A stretch of 64,000 nucleotides of DNA from Antedon mediterranea (taxonomy: Eukaryota > Echinodermata > Crinoidea > Comatulida > Antedonidae), in NCBI RefSeq assembly GCF_964355755.1, contig NC_092678.1:6232922-6296921 (forward strand), read 5' to 3'. The notes beneath the pieces are model-generated. The model worked only from the letters and a program-made list of their open reading frames with translations. It was not told where the DNA came from and made no database searches. Below, one piece after another: positions 46,501-59,400 of this stretch; within the stretch, counting starts at the first letter, position 1; each line of letters begins with the position of its first letter. Made by a program: the position numbers and the translations under genes.

Positions 46501-47485
46501 AATTATTATTATTTTACTTTTTGACAATAAAATTAAAATTAGCAATTTAGCCTTGCTACACCAACTCCCCTCCCCCCCCCCCTTTTTTTTAAAATTAAAA
46601 AATCCCTGGGTCTTATCTCTTGTACAGTAAAACAGCATTCATGTCTGTTCATTGCAAATTGCAGTGTATTTCCTTATATAATGTATACAGCGAGTACAGT
46701 AGATTTGTAAGATACATCCAACAAAGGCTGTAAGCCTATTGTAGATGATTGATTAACCATGTAAATTGCCCTATGCTGTCATAGTGCATGACTGCATGTA
46801 ATATAGAACATTTCAATTATAATAAGATTACTGTATTATCTTAAGTCTTAAGAACCAATTAATTAAGGTATTTGGTTTGTTTTTAATATTTAAACCAAAA
46901 TTGCGTTAATTGTTGCATAAAATTTCTGATTAACATACAGTGTAATTGTATTGTGATGATGTCTTTATTATGCTCTATTTAATTTTTACATAATTTAAAT
47001 AATAATAATAATATTAATTATAAAAGCATTTATAATGCGCCATATATCCAATCAATGATTGCCAATACTGTACATACTGGACATGTGTAGAACCATTATA
47101 AGATTTAAAGCTCTGTCTACACTATCAAACTTTATGGGACAAAACATGTAATGTGCCCATATATGGACATGATGATGTCATATTACTGCCATATTAGGAC
47201 ACATTAAACTGTTTTTGTCAAACTAGTTTGATAGTGTAGGCAGAGCTTTAGATAGAAAGCAAGTTAAAAATACCATACTATATTGTCTACGACAATTAAA
47301 ACTAGTGAATTAGGGAGATGTTAAAATGTATATACTTTGGGCACAATTTTTTTGCGAACTGTGCATTAGTGTGATTAATTATTCATTATTTTATTGAAAT
47401 GTTTGATTATTTTAACAGTTACTCATGGCTGTATAATAGCTACACTGACTTTGTATCTCCCAGACGGCAGAGAAGCTATACGAAG
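34532..47485 (+). CDS. SLMAP: SLMAP exons 1-3: FHA domain
   Basis: Residues about 5-130. All FHA hallmark motifs are present: KIGRSVAK (Arg31, equal to the phosphothreonine-binding Arg32 of human SLMAP), [23 protein letters not shown] and DIIQFGVDV. Exon 2 was ended at 46305 (GTACGT donor) because only that choice gives phase 1 for the [16 protein letters not shown] exon 3. Nearby GTCAGT and GTAAAA donors break the frame. Confidence 0.93.
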
Positions 47486-50400
47486 GTAAGAGGGGCTCTC
47501 ATCTCACTCATTAAGTAGCTTTTGCTTTGCACAGATAACCAAAACCTAGGTCAGGTCAATCATTGTGTCGTCGGTCGTTGCCTGGACCTAGAAAACATCA
47601 AACAGTGTCAAGGTGGCGGGAAAGGACACATCCCAATATTCGCGCATGCGCAGAATGAATGTACAGTTTAGAGTGACATAGTTTGGTCGTCGGTTGTTGC
47701 AAATCGAAAGCTTTCTATTAAAATGATAATAAACACATTCCCAAAAGTCTTTAAAATCTGAATCTTAAGTTGTTTGCTGATGAATAGGAAATACAATGGA
47801 ACCTCTATTAAGGGGACAGTTTTGGGGCCTAATTAAGTATCCCTTAATAATAAAGTGTCCCCTAAATAGAGGTGTCCTCTAATTATAAGTGTCTCCTTAA
47901 TAGAGGTGTCCCCTGAATAAAGGTGTCCTCTGAATAGAGGTGTCACCTGAATTGAGGTGTCCTCTAAATAGAGGTGTCCCCATAATAGAGGTGCCTCTTT
48001 AATAATAGAGGTGTTTCCTTAAATAGAGGTGTCCTCTGTATAGATTTGTCCCCTGAATAGAGGTGTCTTCTGAATAAAGGTGTCCCTCTTATAGATGTGT
48101 CCCTTTAATAGAGGTGTCCCCATAATAAAGATGTCCCTTTAATAGAGGTGTCCCCTGAATAAAGTGTCCCCTGAATAAAAGTGTCACCTGAATAAAAGTG
48201 TCACCTGAATAGAGGTTTTCCCTAATTAGAAGTGTCTCCTTAATAGAGGTGTCCCCTAACAGAAGTTTCCTCTGAATAGAGGTGTCCCCTGAATAAAAGT
48301 GTCCCCTGAATAGAGGTGTCCCCTGAATAGAGGTGTCCCCTGAATACAGGTGTCCCCTGAATAAAGGTGTCCCCTGAATAAAGGTGTCTCCTGGATAGTA
48401 GGTGTCCCCTAAATAGAGATGTCCTCTGAATAGTGAGGGGAAGGGTGCTACTGTATAGGTAAACTAGTGTGTGTGTTTATAACTACTATTTGTTGAGTGT
48501 ATTTAATAATAATTATATGTGCCAGTGATATAGGAAATCGTACATGATGAAAATGTAATAAAAATATGTTAACATATAATTGGTTTCAAATGACTTCTAC
48601 AAAACGTTGTTAAACAAACAACGTTCCATGCAATACTCGCATTTAACGTTTTTGTTTACACAGTGGTAATTACTGCGTGCCATACAATAATACAATAATA
48701 ATGACAATAATTTATATAGAATCACATTACAAAATGATTCAACTTATGATTTATAATGTTTGGATAGTGACCAAAATATATTACTCATGTTAATTATATT
48801 TTGGCAGCAATTGCCTTTCATACTAATTAATAAGCATTAATATTAATAATAAAGGATATTCTTTCTATTGTTAGACATTCAAAAAATGTATTTTTAGACT
48901 TTGCCATAAGCCAATTAATTATTTATTTAATTTCATTAAAGACTGCATAATTTTAATATTGAGCAAAGCATCCAATTCAAAATATATTATATAATGTTAC
49001 AGTAATGAAATAATTAATATTTTTGTAACAGAAAAAACTGGAAAATCAATGTCTATGAAGGCGTGAGCAGGAAATATTGAGATGCCAGTTAAATCCAATG
49101 CTTACTGTTGCAAAGAGATTACTGTTTTTACTGCAGTAGAATGTTTACTGCAATATAACATATTATTTTAATTATATTTAAATGTAGAAATTTATATGGC
49201 AGTTACTGCAATAAACAATGTGTATGATTACCCAGAAAAGCTTGCTAAATAATTGTATAAATTGGTAGGCCTAAAAGAACAAACTCTTCATTTTTCCTTC
49301 CATGTGTGCCTTGTAACGTTTAATATGAAATAAATAAGATGAAGTTACTCTATTTACTATAATATTATTATTATCTATCTACTACACAGGCTCAGTGACA
49401 AAATTAGTATTTTTTGTTTATTTTTACACTATCATACTAGTTTGGCAAATAAATGTGATGTGCCCAAATATGGTAGTGATATGCCCAAATATGGTAGTGA
49501 TATGCCCAAATATGGTAGTGATATGCCCAAATATGGTAGTGATACTGTATGACATTATCATGTCCATATATGGGCACATCACATTTTTTTGTCACATACA
49601 GTTTGTGTAGACAAAGCTTAAGAGTTGTAACCTATATAACATTATTTATTCCTCCATTCTCTAGTGCAAACGTGATACCAGTGAATCCGTACAGTGAACT
49701 GACGCTTGCCAATAGTAATATAAAATCTCAGGACCTCTTTCAAATCGCAGAGTATCTCAAGGTAAATTTAAAAAAATCACATTTTAACTGGTACAGAATA
49801 CATTATAAAGTTGTATCCCCATTAAAGGCCACCTTCAGGATCAAACAACTTGTCCGAGTGGACAAAAGGGCTCAAACAGATTGTCCAAAGGGACACTAAC
49901 AAACTAAAATTGTCCATGCTTAAGTATCTCATCTCATCATGCAGAGTATCTCAAGATAATTTCATCAAAATCACATTTTAACTGGTACAGTATACTGTAC
50001 ACTAAAATGTTATATCACCATTAAGGGGCCACCTTCAGCACCAAGAAACTTGTCTAAGTGGACAACTTCTGGATCCAACAAATTGTAAATTGCTGGTAAA
50101 CAGAAGCAGTGATGTGGGTTCGATTGGTCTTGTTTATTTTATTTTGGTTTTTGTCAAATGTATCAATTGTATTTAGGTCTTAAGGTTAATATGTTTCATG
50201 GTTTTTCACAAGCGCCTTGAGCACTTTAGTGGATATGTGCGCTGTATAAATCTTCTTATTATTATTGTCACGGGACAACTTCTGGATCAAACAAATTAAC
50301 CTAGGGGACACCTTCGGGCCTAACAAATTGTCCTAGGGACACTAACAGACTAAAATAGCCCACCGTTAAATTTGCCATTTGTCACACTCAAAAGCATCCC

Positions 50401-53400
50401 TGTCCCTTTAATATAGTATATTAAGTTATAACTTGTATTTTTACGCATATTACACAAAAAAGTGTCCCTAAATTTGGGAGTTCTACTGTAAAGTTGTCCA
50501 GAAAATGTGATTTTCAAAATAGAATAGAGTATGGCTTCTTAACTGGATATTAATATTAATATCTCCTTAATTTCAAAAGTATATAATTGGTGTGCTACAT
50601 TAAATATTATGTATTACGGGAAAACTGAAGTGAAAGTAAATTTAAAATAGCAATTAAACACTCTTGTTTATTATTAAGTATTAGTATGAATTATTGTTAT
50701 TTTGAACTAATACATTTTCTTAATTACTTTCACAATTACTCATTTCTGTAGAAAGCTACCATATGTTAATCTTTATTTTCATGTTCAGAAAAAAAAATTG
50801 TGATTTGGAAAAACTTTTGGGCACAAATTTCTTTGAGAAATGCACAATATAGTATGAACAATTGTTTTATTTTTTGAAAATCAACCTGCAGTTGTTGTAG
50901 TAAATTGTTCTACCTTGCGTCCAAGTTTTGAGAGCTTCTTTCTAGAATATTCTAGGCCTTGGCCTAGCCTAGTAGGAGTGTTGTAAAACAAATAATAAAT
51001 GTATTATATTTGTTCAATGGTAAAAATAATTTCATTCGGTGAAGGATGAAATGTTCTATTTTGTCACCTCATGAATGTATTTGTTTCATTGCACCCATAA
51101 ATGTTCAAATTCTAGTTTATTGTCCCCTGTCCCCCTATCCTACATAAAAAATTTAGGCCTTGGTCTAGCCTAGTAGGTGGCCTCTAAAATAAATAATGGA
51201 TCGATCCCAAATAATAAATGTATTATATTTGTGCAATGGTACAAATAATTTCATTCGTTGAAAGATGAAACGTTCTATTTTATCACCTCATGAATATATT
51301 TGTTTCATTGCACTCATAAATTTTCAAATTCTAGTTTTTTATAATTGTCCCTGTCCCCCTACCCTACATAAAAAATGTAGGCCTTGGTCTAGCCTAGTAG
51401 GTGGGCTCTAAAACAAATAATGGATCGATCCCAAATAATAAATGTATTATATTTGTGCAATTGTACAAATAATTTCATTCGTTGAAAGATGAAACGTTAT
51501 ATTTTTTCACATCATGAGTATATTTGTTTCATTGCACCAAAATTGGAGAGCTGCCTTGTAGAATATTTTAGGCCTTGGCCTAGCCTAGTAGGTGTATTAT
51601 AAAACAAATAGTAAATGTATTATATTTGTGCAATGGTACAAATAATTTCATTCGTTAAAAGATAAAACGTTCTATTTTTTCACATTATGAATATATTTGT
51701 TTCATTGCACTCATAAATATTCATTGTTTGTAATATACAATTTCCTATTTTGAACATGGAATATGATAAAGATTATATATTTTAATTATCCTAATGGAAT
51801 ATTGATAATTGCGTCTATTTGTAGGAAGCCTTGCACCGGGAACAGATGCTGGAGCAGAAGTTAGCGATGCTACAGAGAGTTGTACGAAACACTCAAGATT
51901 CATCAGAAACTAGTTGGCAAGCTCTTATCGATGAAGAACGATTATTATCACGATTAGAGTTACTTGAAAATCAGCTGTTTGCCTACTCTAAGGTATTAAG
52001 GATTTAAGTTAAACCCTCATTTGAAAAATGCAATCAATTTTGATGGTATTAGTCAGTTTTCAACTGAACTTCAGAAATATTTAGCAAATTATTGGCAATA
52101 AGTTATTTGAATTCTTGCAGGTAACAGAATTCTTTAAAAAAAAAATTGTTAATCTTTAAAAAAAAAATTGAATTGGCTAGGAAGGTTTTTATCTGTCATG
52201 AAATAATCATTTGCTAGTTTAGAAAGGTTGTAATTGTGTTCGGCGCGACTAAGGTGGGCCGTGAACACTTTAAAGTTTTCCTCCCAGCCTAAAGCTCTGT
52301 CTATACTATCAACCTAATATGGTAGTGATATGCTCAAATATGGTAGTGATATGACATCATTATGTCCATTTTTTTTGTCACATAAAGTTTGATAGTGTAG
52401 AGAGAGCTTGACACATATGTTCAACAATCCATAACATTGTTGTTATTCTGTTGTTATTTCTTTTGACAATTGTTGTAGGCGAATACTGAGGATAAGTTGA
52501 GGAAGGAAGTCGTCGCACTACAGCAGGATAAATTTAATTATGAAAGCACGGCCAAGGATACCCTCAAGAGGGCGCTAGAAGAAAAACTTGAGGCTGTACA
52601 GAAACTAGCTAATGCAGATGTATGTATTTGATTGATTTTGGGTTATTTCAGTTTGATTGATTAATTGATTTATTGATCTGTAAAAAATCAATCACGGTTG
52701 ATTGATTTTGGGTTATTTCCCTTACTGATTGATTAATTGATTCATTTATCTATTTGTAAAAATCAATCATGCGATTTATTGATCTGTTTTAAAAAATCAA
52801 TCATGGTTGAGTGAGTAGTTGATTGATTTTGGGTTATTTCCTTATTGATTGATTAATTGATTTATTGATCTGCGTGTAAAAATAAATCATGCGATTTATT
52901 GATCGGTAAAAATCAATCACGGTTGAGTGAGTAGTTGATTGATTGGTTTGTCTGCATTAAATCTGGGAATTGATTTTGGTTTATTTTGTGAATCACTTTG
53001 ACTGAAAGATCGATTTGTTGACGATTGATTGATTGAGTTTAAATGATTGATTATAATTCGTTACTTGACAAATCAATCAATTGATGGGTTGAATCTTTTT
53101 TATATACTGTACTGTCTGTATTTACATGATATAGTATTTGCATACAACAGGAAGTTGTAGCAAATAACTTGATTTCATTCTTTCTACTTGACATCACAAA
53201 ACAAGCAAATGAGTCTGCCCAACAGTAACCAACCAAAATAATACAGATTGGTTTTATATTAGAACCCCTTTGTTTGGGACACTTCTATTCCCGGGACACC
53301 TCTATTAAACACACGTCTATCAATATTTAAAGATTTATTAAGAAAATATATGTATTTGTTTTTTGAAAAGCAAATCTATATACCGTAGTATAGTATATTA

Positions 53401-56400
53401 TTTGTTGAAAACTAATAAACAACAAACAAACATATCATCTCTTTCTTTTGGATTCAACAGAAATTCTTAAGTAATTCTGAAGATGAATTATCAAATGCGA
53501 AGGAGAATTATGAAAAGTTGAAAGAGGAATTAGATGGCGTGTACGACAAACATGCAAACGTGCTGAAAACATTGCAAGAACTTAATGAAAAGAATCAGGA
53601 AACGGATAACCTACATAAAGAGGATTTACAAAAAGTGAACAGCGAAAAAATTGAACTAGAGAAAAGGATAAGAGAACTTATAAAGGAAGGAAACATGTTA
53701 GAGGTTAAGATTGAGGAGTTAGAGGCAGAGAATGACTTCACTCGTGAACAACTTGCCGCCTTACAGTGTAAGTTTAAATACCAATACCCCTTTTTCTAAG
53801 AAAAAAACGGAATTATCTGGAAAAAGCGGAAAGGTCCAAAGTTCCCTGAATTTTGTGGGATTTTAGTGCAGATCACCGCCTCCCCAAAAATTTATTATTT
53901 CCCTGCGAAAATCTTGACAATTTAGGCCTAGGCTAGGATAAGGTAATTTTCTTCGTGAGACCTACAATCAGTTACAGTATGCCTCGTAGCCCAGAATGTC
54001 ATAAAAGTCGCTTTTTTACCAATACTTGTCCAATCCTGTAAATTGAAACCGTCAAGAAAAGAAGGTATTTGCCATCTAATCTTTTAATTTGTACCATTGG
54101 TTTTTTACATATTGTCCAATCTTGCTTCAAACACTTGCACAGATAAGTGAAGAGAAATATATCCTCCTCAATATTTCATTTACATATATTATATGAACCG
54201 CCATACTAATTTTTTTGCATCAGGTCTAGAATTTATAAGAACATTTTATCTCTTATGGATATTTTAATTCTATTTTTGTAGTGCGAGCAGTTGAAACATC
54301 AACGGTTGACAACAAATCTGAAATGACAGATGTAGCTGAAATGAAAACAAATGGTAACACAATGGTTATAGCAACAGTTAATGGCAACCCAGAGATTGTC
54401 AACGATACGACAGGTACATTGTAATTGATTTTATAAAATATATAATTTATTCAATTTTGTTGGGACATCTGCATTATAATTCTTGTTTACGGATATGAAT
54501 ATTGTCATTCACTCAGGTAGTATTAATTCATTCTTTTTAAAAATGCAGCGCCTTCTATGTTTTGCCCATACTTTTATAAAATCGCCGGATAATTAAGTTA
54601 TTATGTTATGACCTCTGCATAAGCTTTATTCCCACTAAGTTGAGCACGTAAGCGCAATGCAAGCAATCAAGCAACAGTTCGCGTAATCCATCGCTAACAG
54701 TTCGCGTAATTTATCGCTAACAGTTCGCGTAATCCATCGCTAACAGTTCGCGTAATCCATCGCTAACAGTTCGCGTAATCCATCTCTAACAGTTCGCGTA
54801 ATCCATCGCTAACAGTTCGCGTAATCCATCGCTAACAGTTCGCGTAATCCATCGCTAACAGTTCGCGTAATCCATCGCTAACAGTTCGCGTAATCCATCG
54901 CTAACAGTTCGCGTAATCCATCGCTAACAGTTCGCGTAATCCATCGCTAACAGTTCGCGTAATCTATCGCTAACAGTTCGCGTAATCCATCGCTAACAGT
55001 TCGCGTAATCCATCGCTAACAGTTTGCGTAATCCATCGCTAACAGTTCGCGTAATCTATCGCTAACAGTTCGCGTAATCCATCGCTAACAGTTCGCGTAA
55101 TCCATCGCTAACAGTTCGCGTAATCCATCGCTAACAGTTCGCGTAATCCATCGCTAACAGTTCGCGTAATCCATCGCTAACAGTTCGCGTAATCCATCGC
55201 TAACAGTTCGCGTAATCCATCGCTAACAGTTCGCGTAATCCATCGCTAACAGTTCGCGTAATCCATCGCTAACAGTTCGCGTAATCCATCGCTAACAGTT
55301 CGCGTAATCCATCTCTAACAGTTCGCGTAATCCATCGCTAACAGTTCGCGTAATCCATCGCTTGTGAATGGTCAACTCACTTGCTTTGTGTCTACATTCT
55401 TACATCCTTGTAAGCTTTTCAATATATTTATCATTTATTCATTAAAAAACAATACATAGATAAGATAACAGATAAATAGTAGTTTTTATATACTGGCATC
55501 TTTCAATTCACAGTATCTGATTGGTTAATTGCCGGTCTATAGTTATGCCATGCCCTCAACTAGACCAGCTAAACTAAGCATGTCATCCAATCTGATCCAC
55601 ACAAGTGACGCAACGATTGCGTTGCTAGCCCTACCTTAGCCTACTAATTTATAACTCTAGGGTGATTTAAGATCAGCATAAAGCCATTCATTAATTAAAA
55701 TACTTTTGTCTTGTCAAACAGAAATAGATCAGATCTTAGATGACTTTGACCTTCATTTAGACAACGAGGAGAAGAGGATGAACGATGACGATACAGAGAC
55801 ACCTAAAGATTCACCAGAGGACATGGAGGATGAAGATCTCATCACCATTGTTGACGACAGATGTAAGTAATGATACAATAACATCATCCCATCCTATGTG
55901 ACATTTTATCAATAGAAATTGTTGTAGGGTTGGGCATTATAAATGTTGTATACTAATCGTTATATGCTTTCATATTGAACTTGAGGGCAGTGTTGTAGCA
56001 GATAGATTCCAATCATCTTTTCCTAGTTTATAGGTGTCGCCATATAAACATTTAAAAGCATAACTCTAAATAGGCCCACGGTATTTGTTATCTATTTTTG
56101 TGGTTTAATAATTTGTAGCATTTCACGCCTTGCTTACCTGAATAAACTTACACATGCCCCCCTGTGCCTTTTACCCCCACTCTAAAAGTAGTACCCTTCC
56201 ATAACAGTGGTATCTTCCAAAAGATTTTTGAATGCTGTTCGAGACCGCTCCATTGAGGGGATTGCTCGCAAACACTTTGCGAGTTCTCGTGTCAAAGGAA
56301 AGGCCTAAATTGAAATTGTTTATTCAAGTAGTGGCAGTCATAAATCAACCACCTCTTCTAGTTTTTGTAACTTTTTAATTAGTACTTTAGTTATTCTTGA

Positions 56401-59400
56401 AATTAACTTTAATATGGGTTTTGGCTAATTTTTTCAAGTTGTAATATATAAAGCAAAGAAAGTAAGGTTAAAAGGTAAGCAATCGAACCACCAAGTTGGC
56501 TTTGATAAAGCATGAGAGTTGGTTCATCCTTGTAGGCGAGGCTCACTGATCAAATTCACAGCAGACAATGCAATACTTTTGGATATTTCAAATAATTCTA
56601 AAGCTCTGTCTACACTATCAAACTCGTTTGACAAGAAAAGTGTTATATGCCCAAATATGGTAGATATGACATCATGTCCATGGGCACATTACATTTTTTT
56701 TTGTCACATTAAGTTTGATAGTTTAGACAGAGCTTAAGTTCTGACACCAAAGCTTAAGCTATCAAATGCATAATAGACTAGTCTATCTGGCATGTGTAAT
56801 GCTGTTCTTATGTTTGGTTCTGCCACACATGGAACTTCTAAATTGGTCCTTTTCGAACAACTTCTGATACCTATTCGCAGCTAAACATTGGCATGGCTGA
56901 CTATTCCTGTATGTGTAATGCTGAACTCTTGTTTGGAATCCCTCTATTGGTCCTCCCTCCCACACATAGAACTTCTAAATTAGTCCTTTGGTCCAATGCC
57001 TATTCACAGCCAAACAATATAGCATGGCTTACTATTGACTGTATGTGCAATAGAACCGCTTTATATTGGATCCTCCACGCATTGGTTCTTTTAACGACGT
57101 TCCTTCCTAAACAAAGACACTATTTTTGCATGTGGGAAAAAAGTTGTGCAAAGCCAGTCACAATTTCTTTACTGGATATTCAGCCATTGCTGATCTTTAG
57201 TAATGTTTGCTATTTACTGATAAACCTTTAAAAGAAATGCATGAGGGTGTCCTATATTCTGTTTTCTTGGAGAGGTGGAGATTCAATTGTTATGGAAAGG
57301 GCAAACATATCTATGTTTCTCTGTTGTGTTTTATCTGGAAAACCATTGCATGGCCAATAAATATATGCATTCAACCAATGGTCTTGCACTCAGCCGCAGT
57401 ATCTTCTGGAAATTAAAATAGGTTACATTACGTTATATGTTGTTGCTTTACAGTAGCTTGGTGGTGAGGGTGCTTGCTTGTTATATTAATTAAGAATTTC
57501 CACAGAGGTCCTCCATTTGTGGTTAGATTTCATGCTAGCGATATTGAGTTGTCTGAATTGGAGACTTTTAGATCCATTCACATGTTACATATTATTTTCA
57601 TGTGTATTAAATGTAAATCGAGGAATAACCTGTGACTTGCAGCTTACTGAGCTGAATTTCGCACAGGTGTGGACGACACATAGCAAAACTTTTTACTCCC
57701 CTAAGGGTCCCTTCGTGTCGAACGCTGCCACCAAACGTCGCTCGTTCGTCTGTCCACAATGACAGTCTATGGATAGAATATAAATTATTTACTTGCAACT
57801 GCTGTATGAAAATATAAAAAAATTGAGATTCGAGAACTAGTTAACTGTGTAAAATAATGGCATTCATTTTTGTGCTTTTCTGTAAAATGCCACTTAAATT
57901 ATCTAGAACTGTTAATTCAGAAAATCTTTAAATAAACATAGAACTTCAATGGTAAATCAATGAATTGAATAATTAAGAGCTAACAGAAGTCTGTAATTCT
58001 TTCACAGCGATTATCATGTATTAAGGGAATTTGTATATTGATAATAGTCTTTTTGGTTGAGCTAGAAAAGAGCAGAAAGTCTGTCATGGGATTTGATTGT
58101 AAATGTCAATTTCTTGAATATTCAAAAATGTCTTTAATTGGTTTATTTATTGAAATAATTAATCTGATGGGATTAGTAATGTTGTTTTTGCTCAATGGTT
58201 TAGTTTTACACGTGTCCCCTTGATAAGAGGATATCTTTGAAAGTGTCCCCTTAATAGAGGTTTTCCCTGAACAGAGGTGTTCCTAGGGATATCCCAAGAG
58301 TTCTATGATAGTTACATTACTGACAGATAGTGACCACTAAACTTTACCAAACTTCTGGACGCCTTGGTTTTTTAAGCTCTATCTAGACTAGCAAAATAGT
58401 TAAACAAAAAAAGTGTGATGTGCTTAATATGGTAGTAATATGATATCATCAACGGCTTTACCACGTTGAAACACCGGTTCTTGTCAGATCACCGAAGTTA
58501 AGCAACGTTGGGCCTGGTAAGAGCTATCAGGTGCTGTATATGGAGCTGGGGTCCCGTTAGGCATTTGAAATCAGCACCGCTGACTCTCCTCCATGCTCTA
58601 TGGCAGCCCCTGCATCTAGTATCTGCCTAAGACGTATTGGCTTATCTAATGTTAGGACCGATCAAGGTGCTTTTAACAGTCCTGGCTTTATTAGTATCAA
58701 ACCTGTTAGTGGCGGTAATTATCGCTGTTGGTTTCGATTGAATAAAATATTAAAAAAATAACATAAAAATCATGTCCATTTCTGGCACATTACATTTTTT
58801 TGTCACATAAAGTTTGATAGTGTAGACAGAGCTTTACACGATTGAAAAGCGTACGTTTGTTGTTTAGCATACAGCTCTTGCTTATTGAACCATGACAAAC
58901 CGTACTACTCAGATGTTGTTCGCCATGACAACGTTTATTTGAAGGTTTTTTTTGTGGAAGATATTATTGTTAATTTCCTGGTTGAAATTTTGTTCTCTTT
59001 GTTTCTTATGTTTTGGGATGTTTACTATTCGAAATAAAAAAATAAATACTAATAATTATTGCTTTATTGTTTATTTGTAGATCGACAAGAATTTTTAGCA
59101 AATCAAAAGAACACAACACTAAGATCTGTGGACCAATCATCATCACCGCATCAGAACTCATATAGAGACCAAAGTAAGGGACCATCTCAAAAGATGTTAT
59201 TGATTTACTATAATAATGTATTATTTAATTTTGTTTCAATGGAAAAGTTTTTGAGGCCATCACTGCAATAAATATGTATGATTACATAGCAAAAGCTTTC
59301 TAAATTATTGTAAAAATAAAAAAAATAAAATAAAAAAAATAAATTATTGTATTTTTTTGTGTATTTATTAATTTTAGATAATGAAGATATGAATCACATA

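Noticed and set aside
49395-49610. 71-residue ORF with CPNMVVI repeats
   Set aside because: The repeat is the internal 21-bp unit of a family A MITE; 21 is divisible by three, so frames stay open by chance. Similar MITE ORFs (5975, 16629, 27571, 35051) were dropped for the same reason.
54672-55362. Regular 23-bp repeats resembling a CRISPR array
   Set aside because: There are no spacers, units are directly joined, and the host is a spliced eukaryotic gene; this is a minisatellite.
56893-57231. 112-residue ORF in SLMAP intron 9
   Set aside because: It lies across the 130-bp duplicated segment and has no splice borders or recognisable domain.
58451-58540. Functional 5S rRNA gene
   Set aside because: About 25 nt including box C is missing, and the sequence continues into a SINE body and LINE-like tail.
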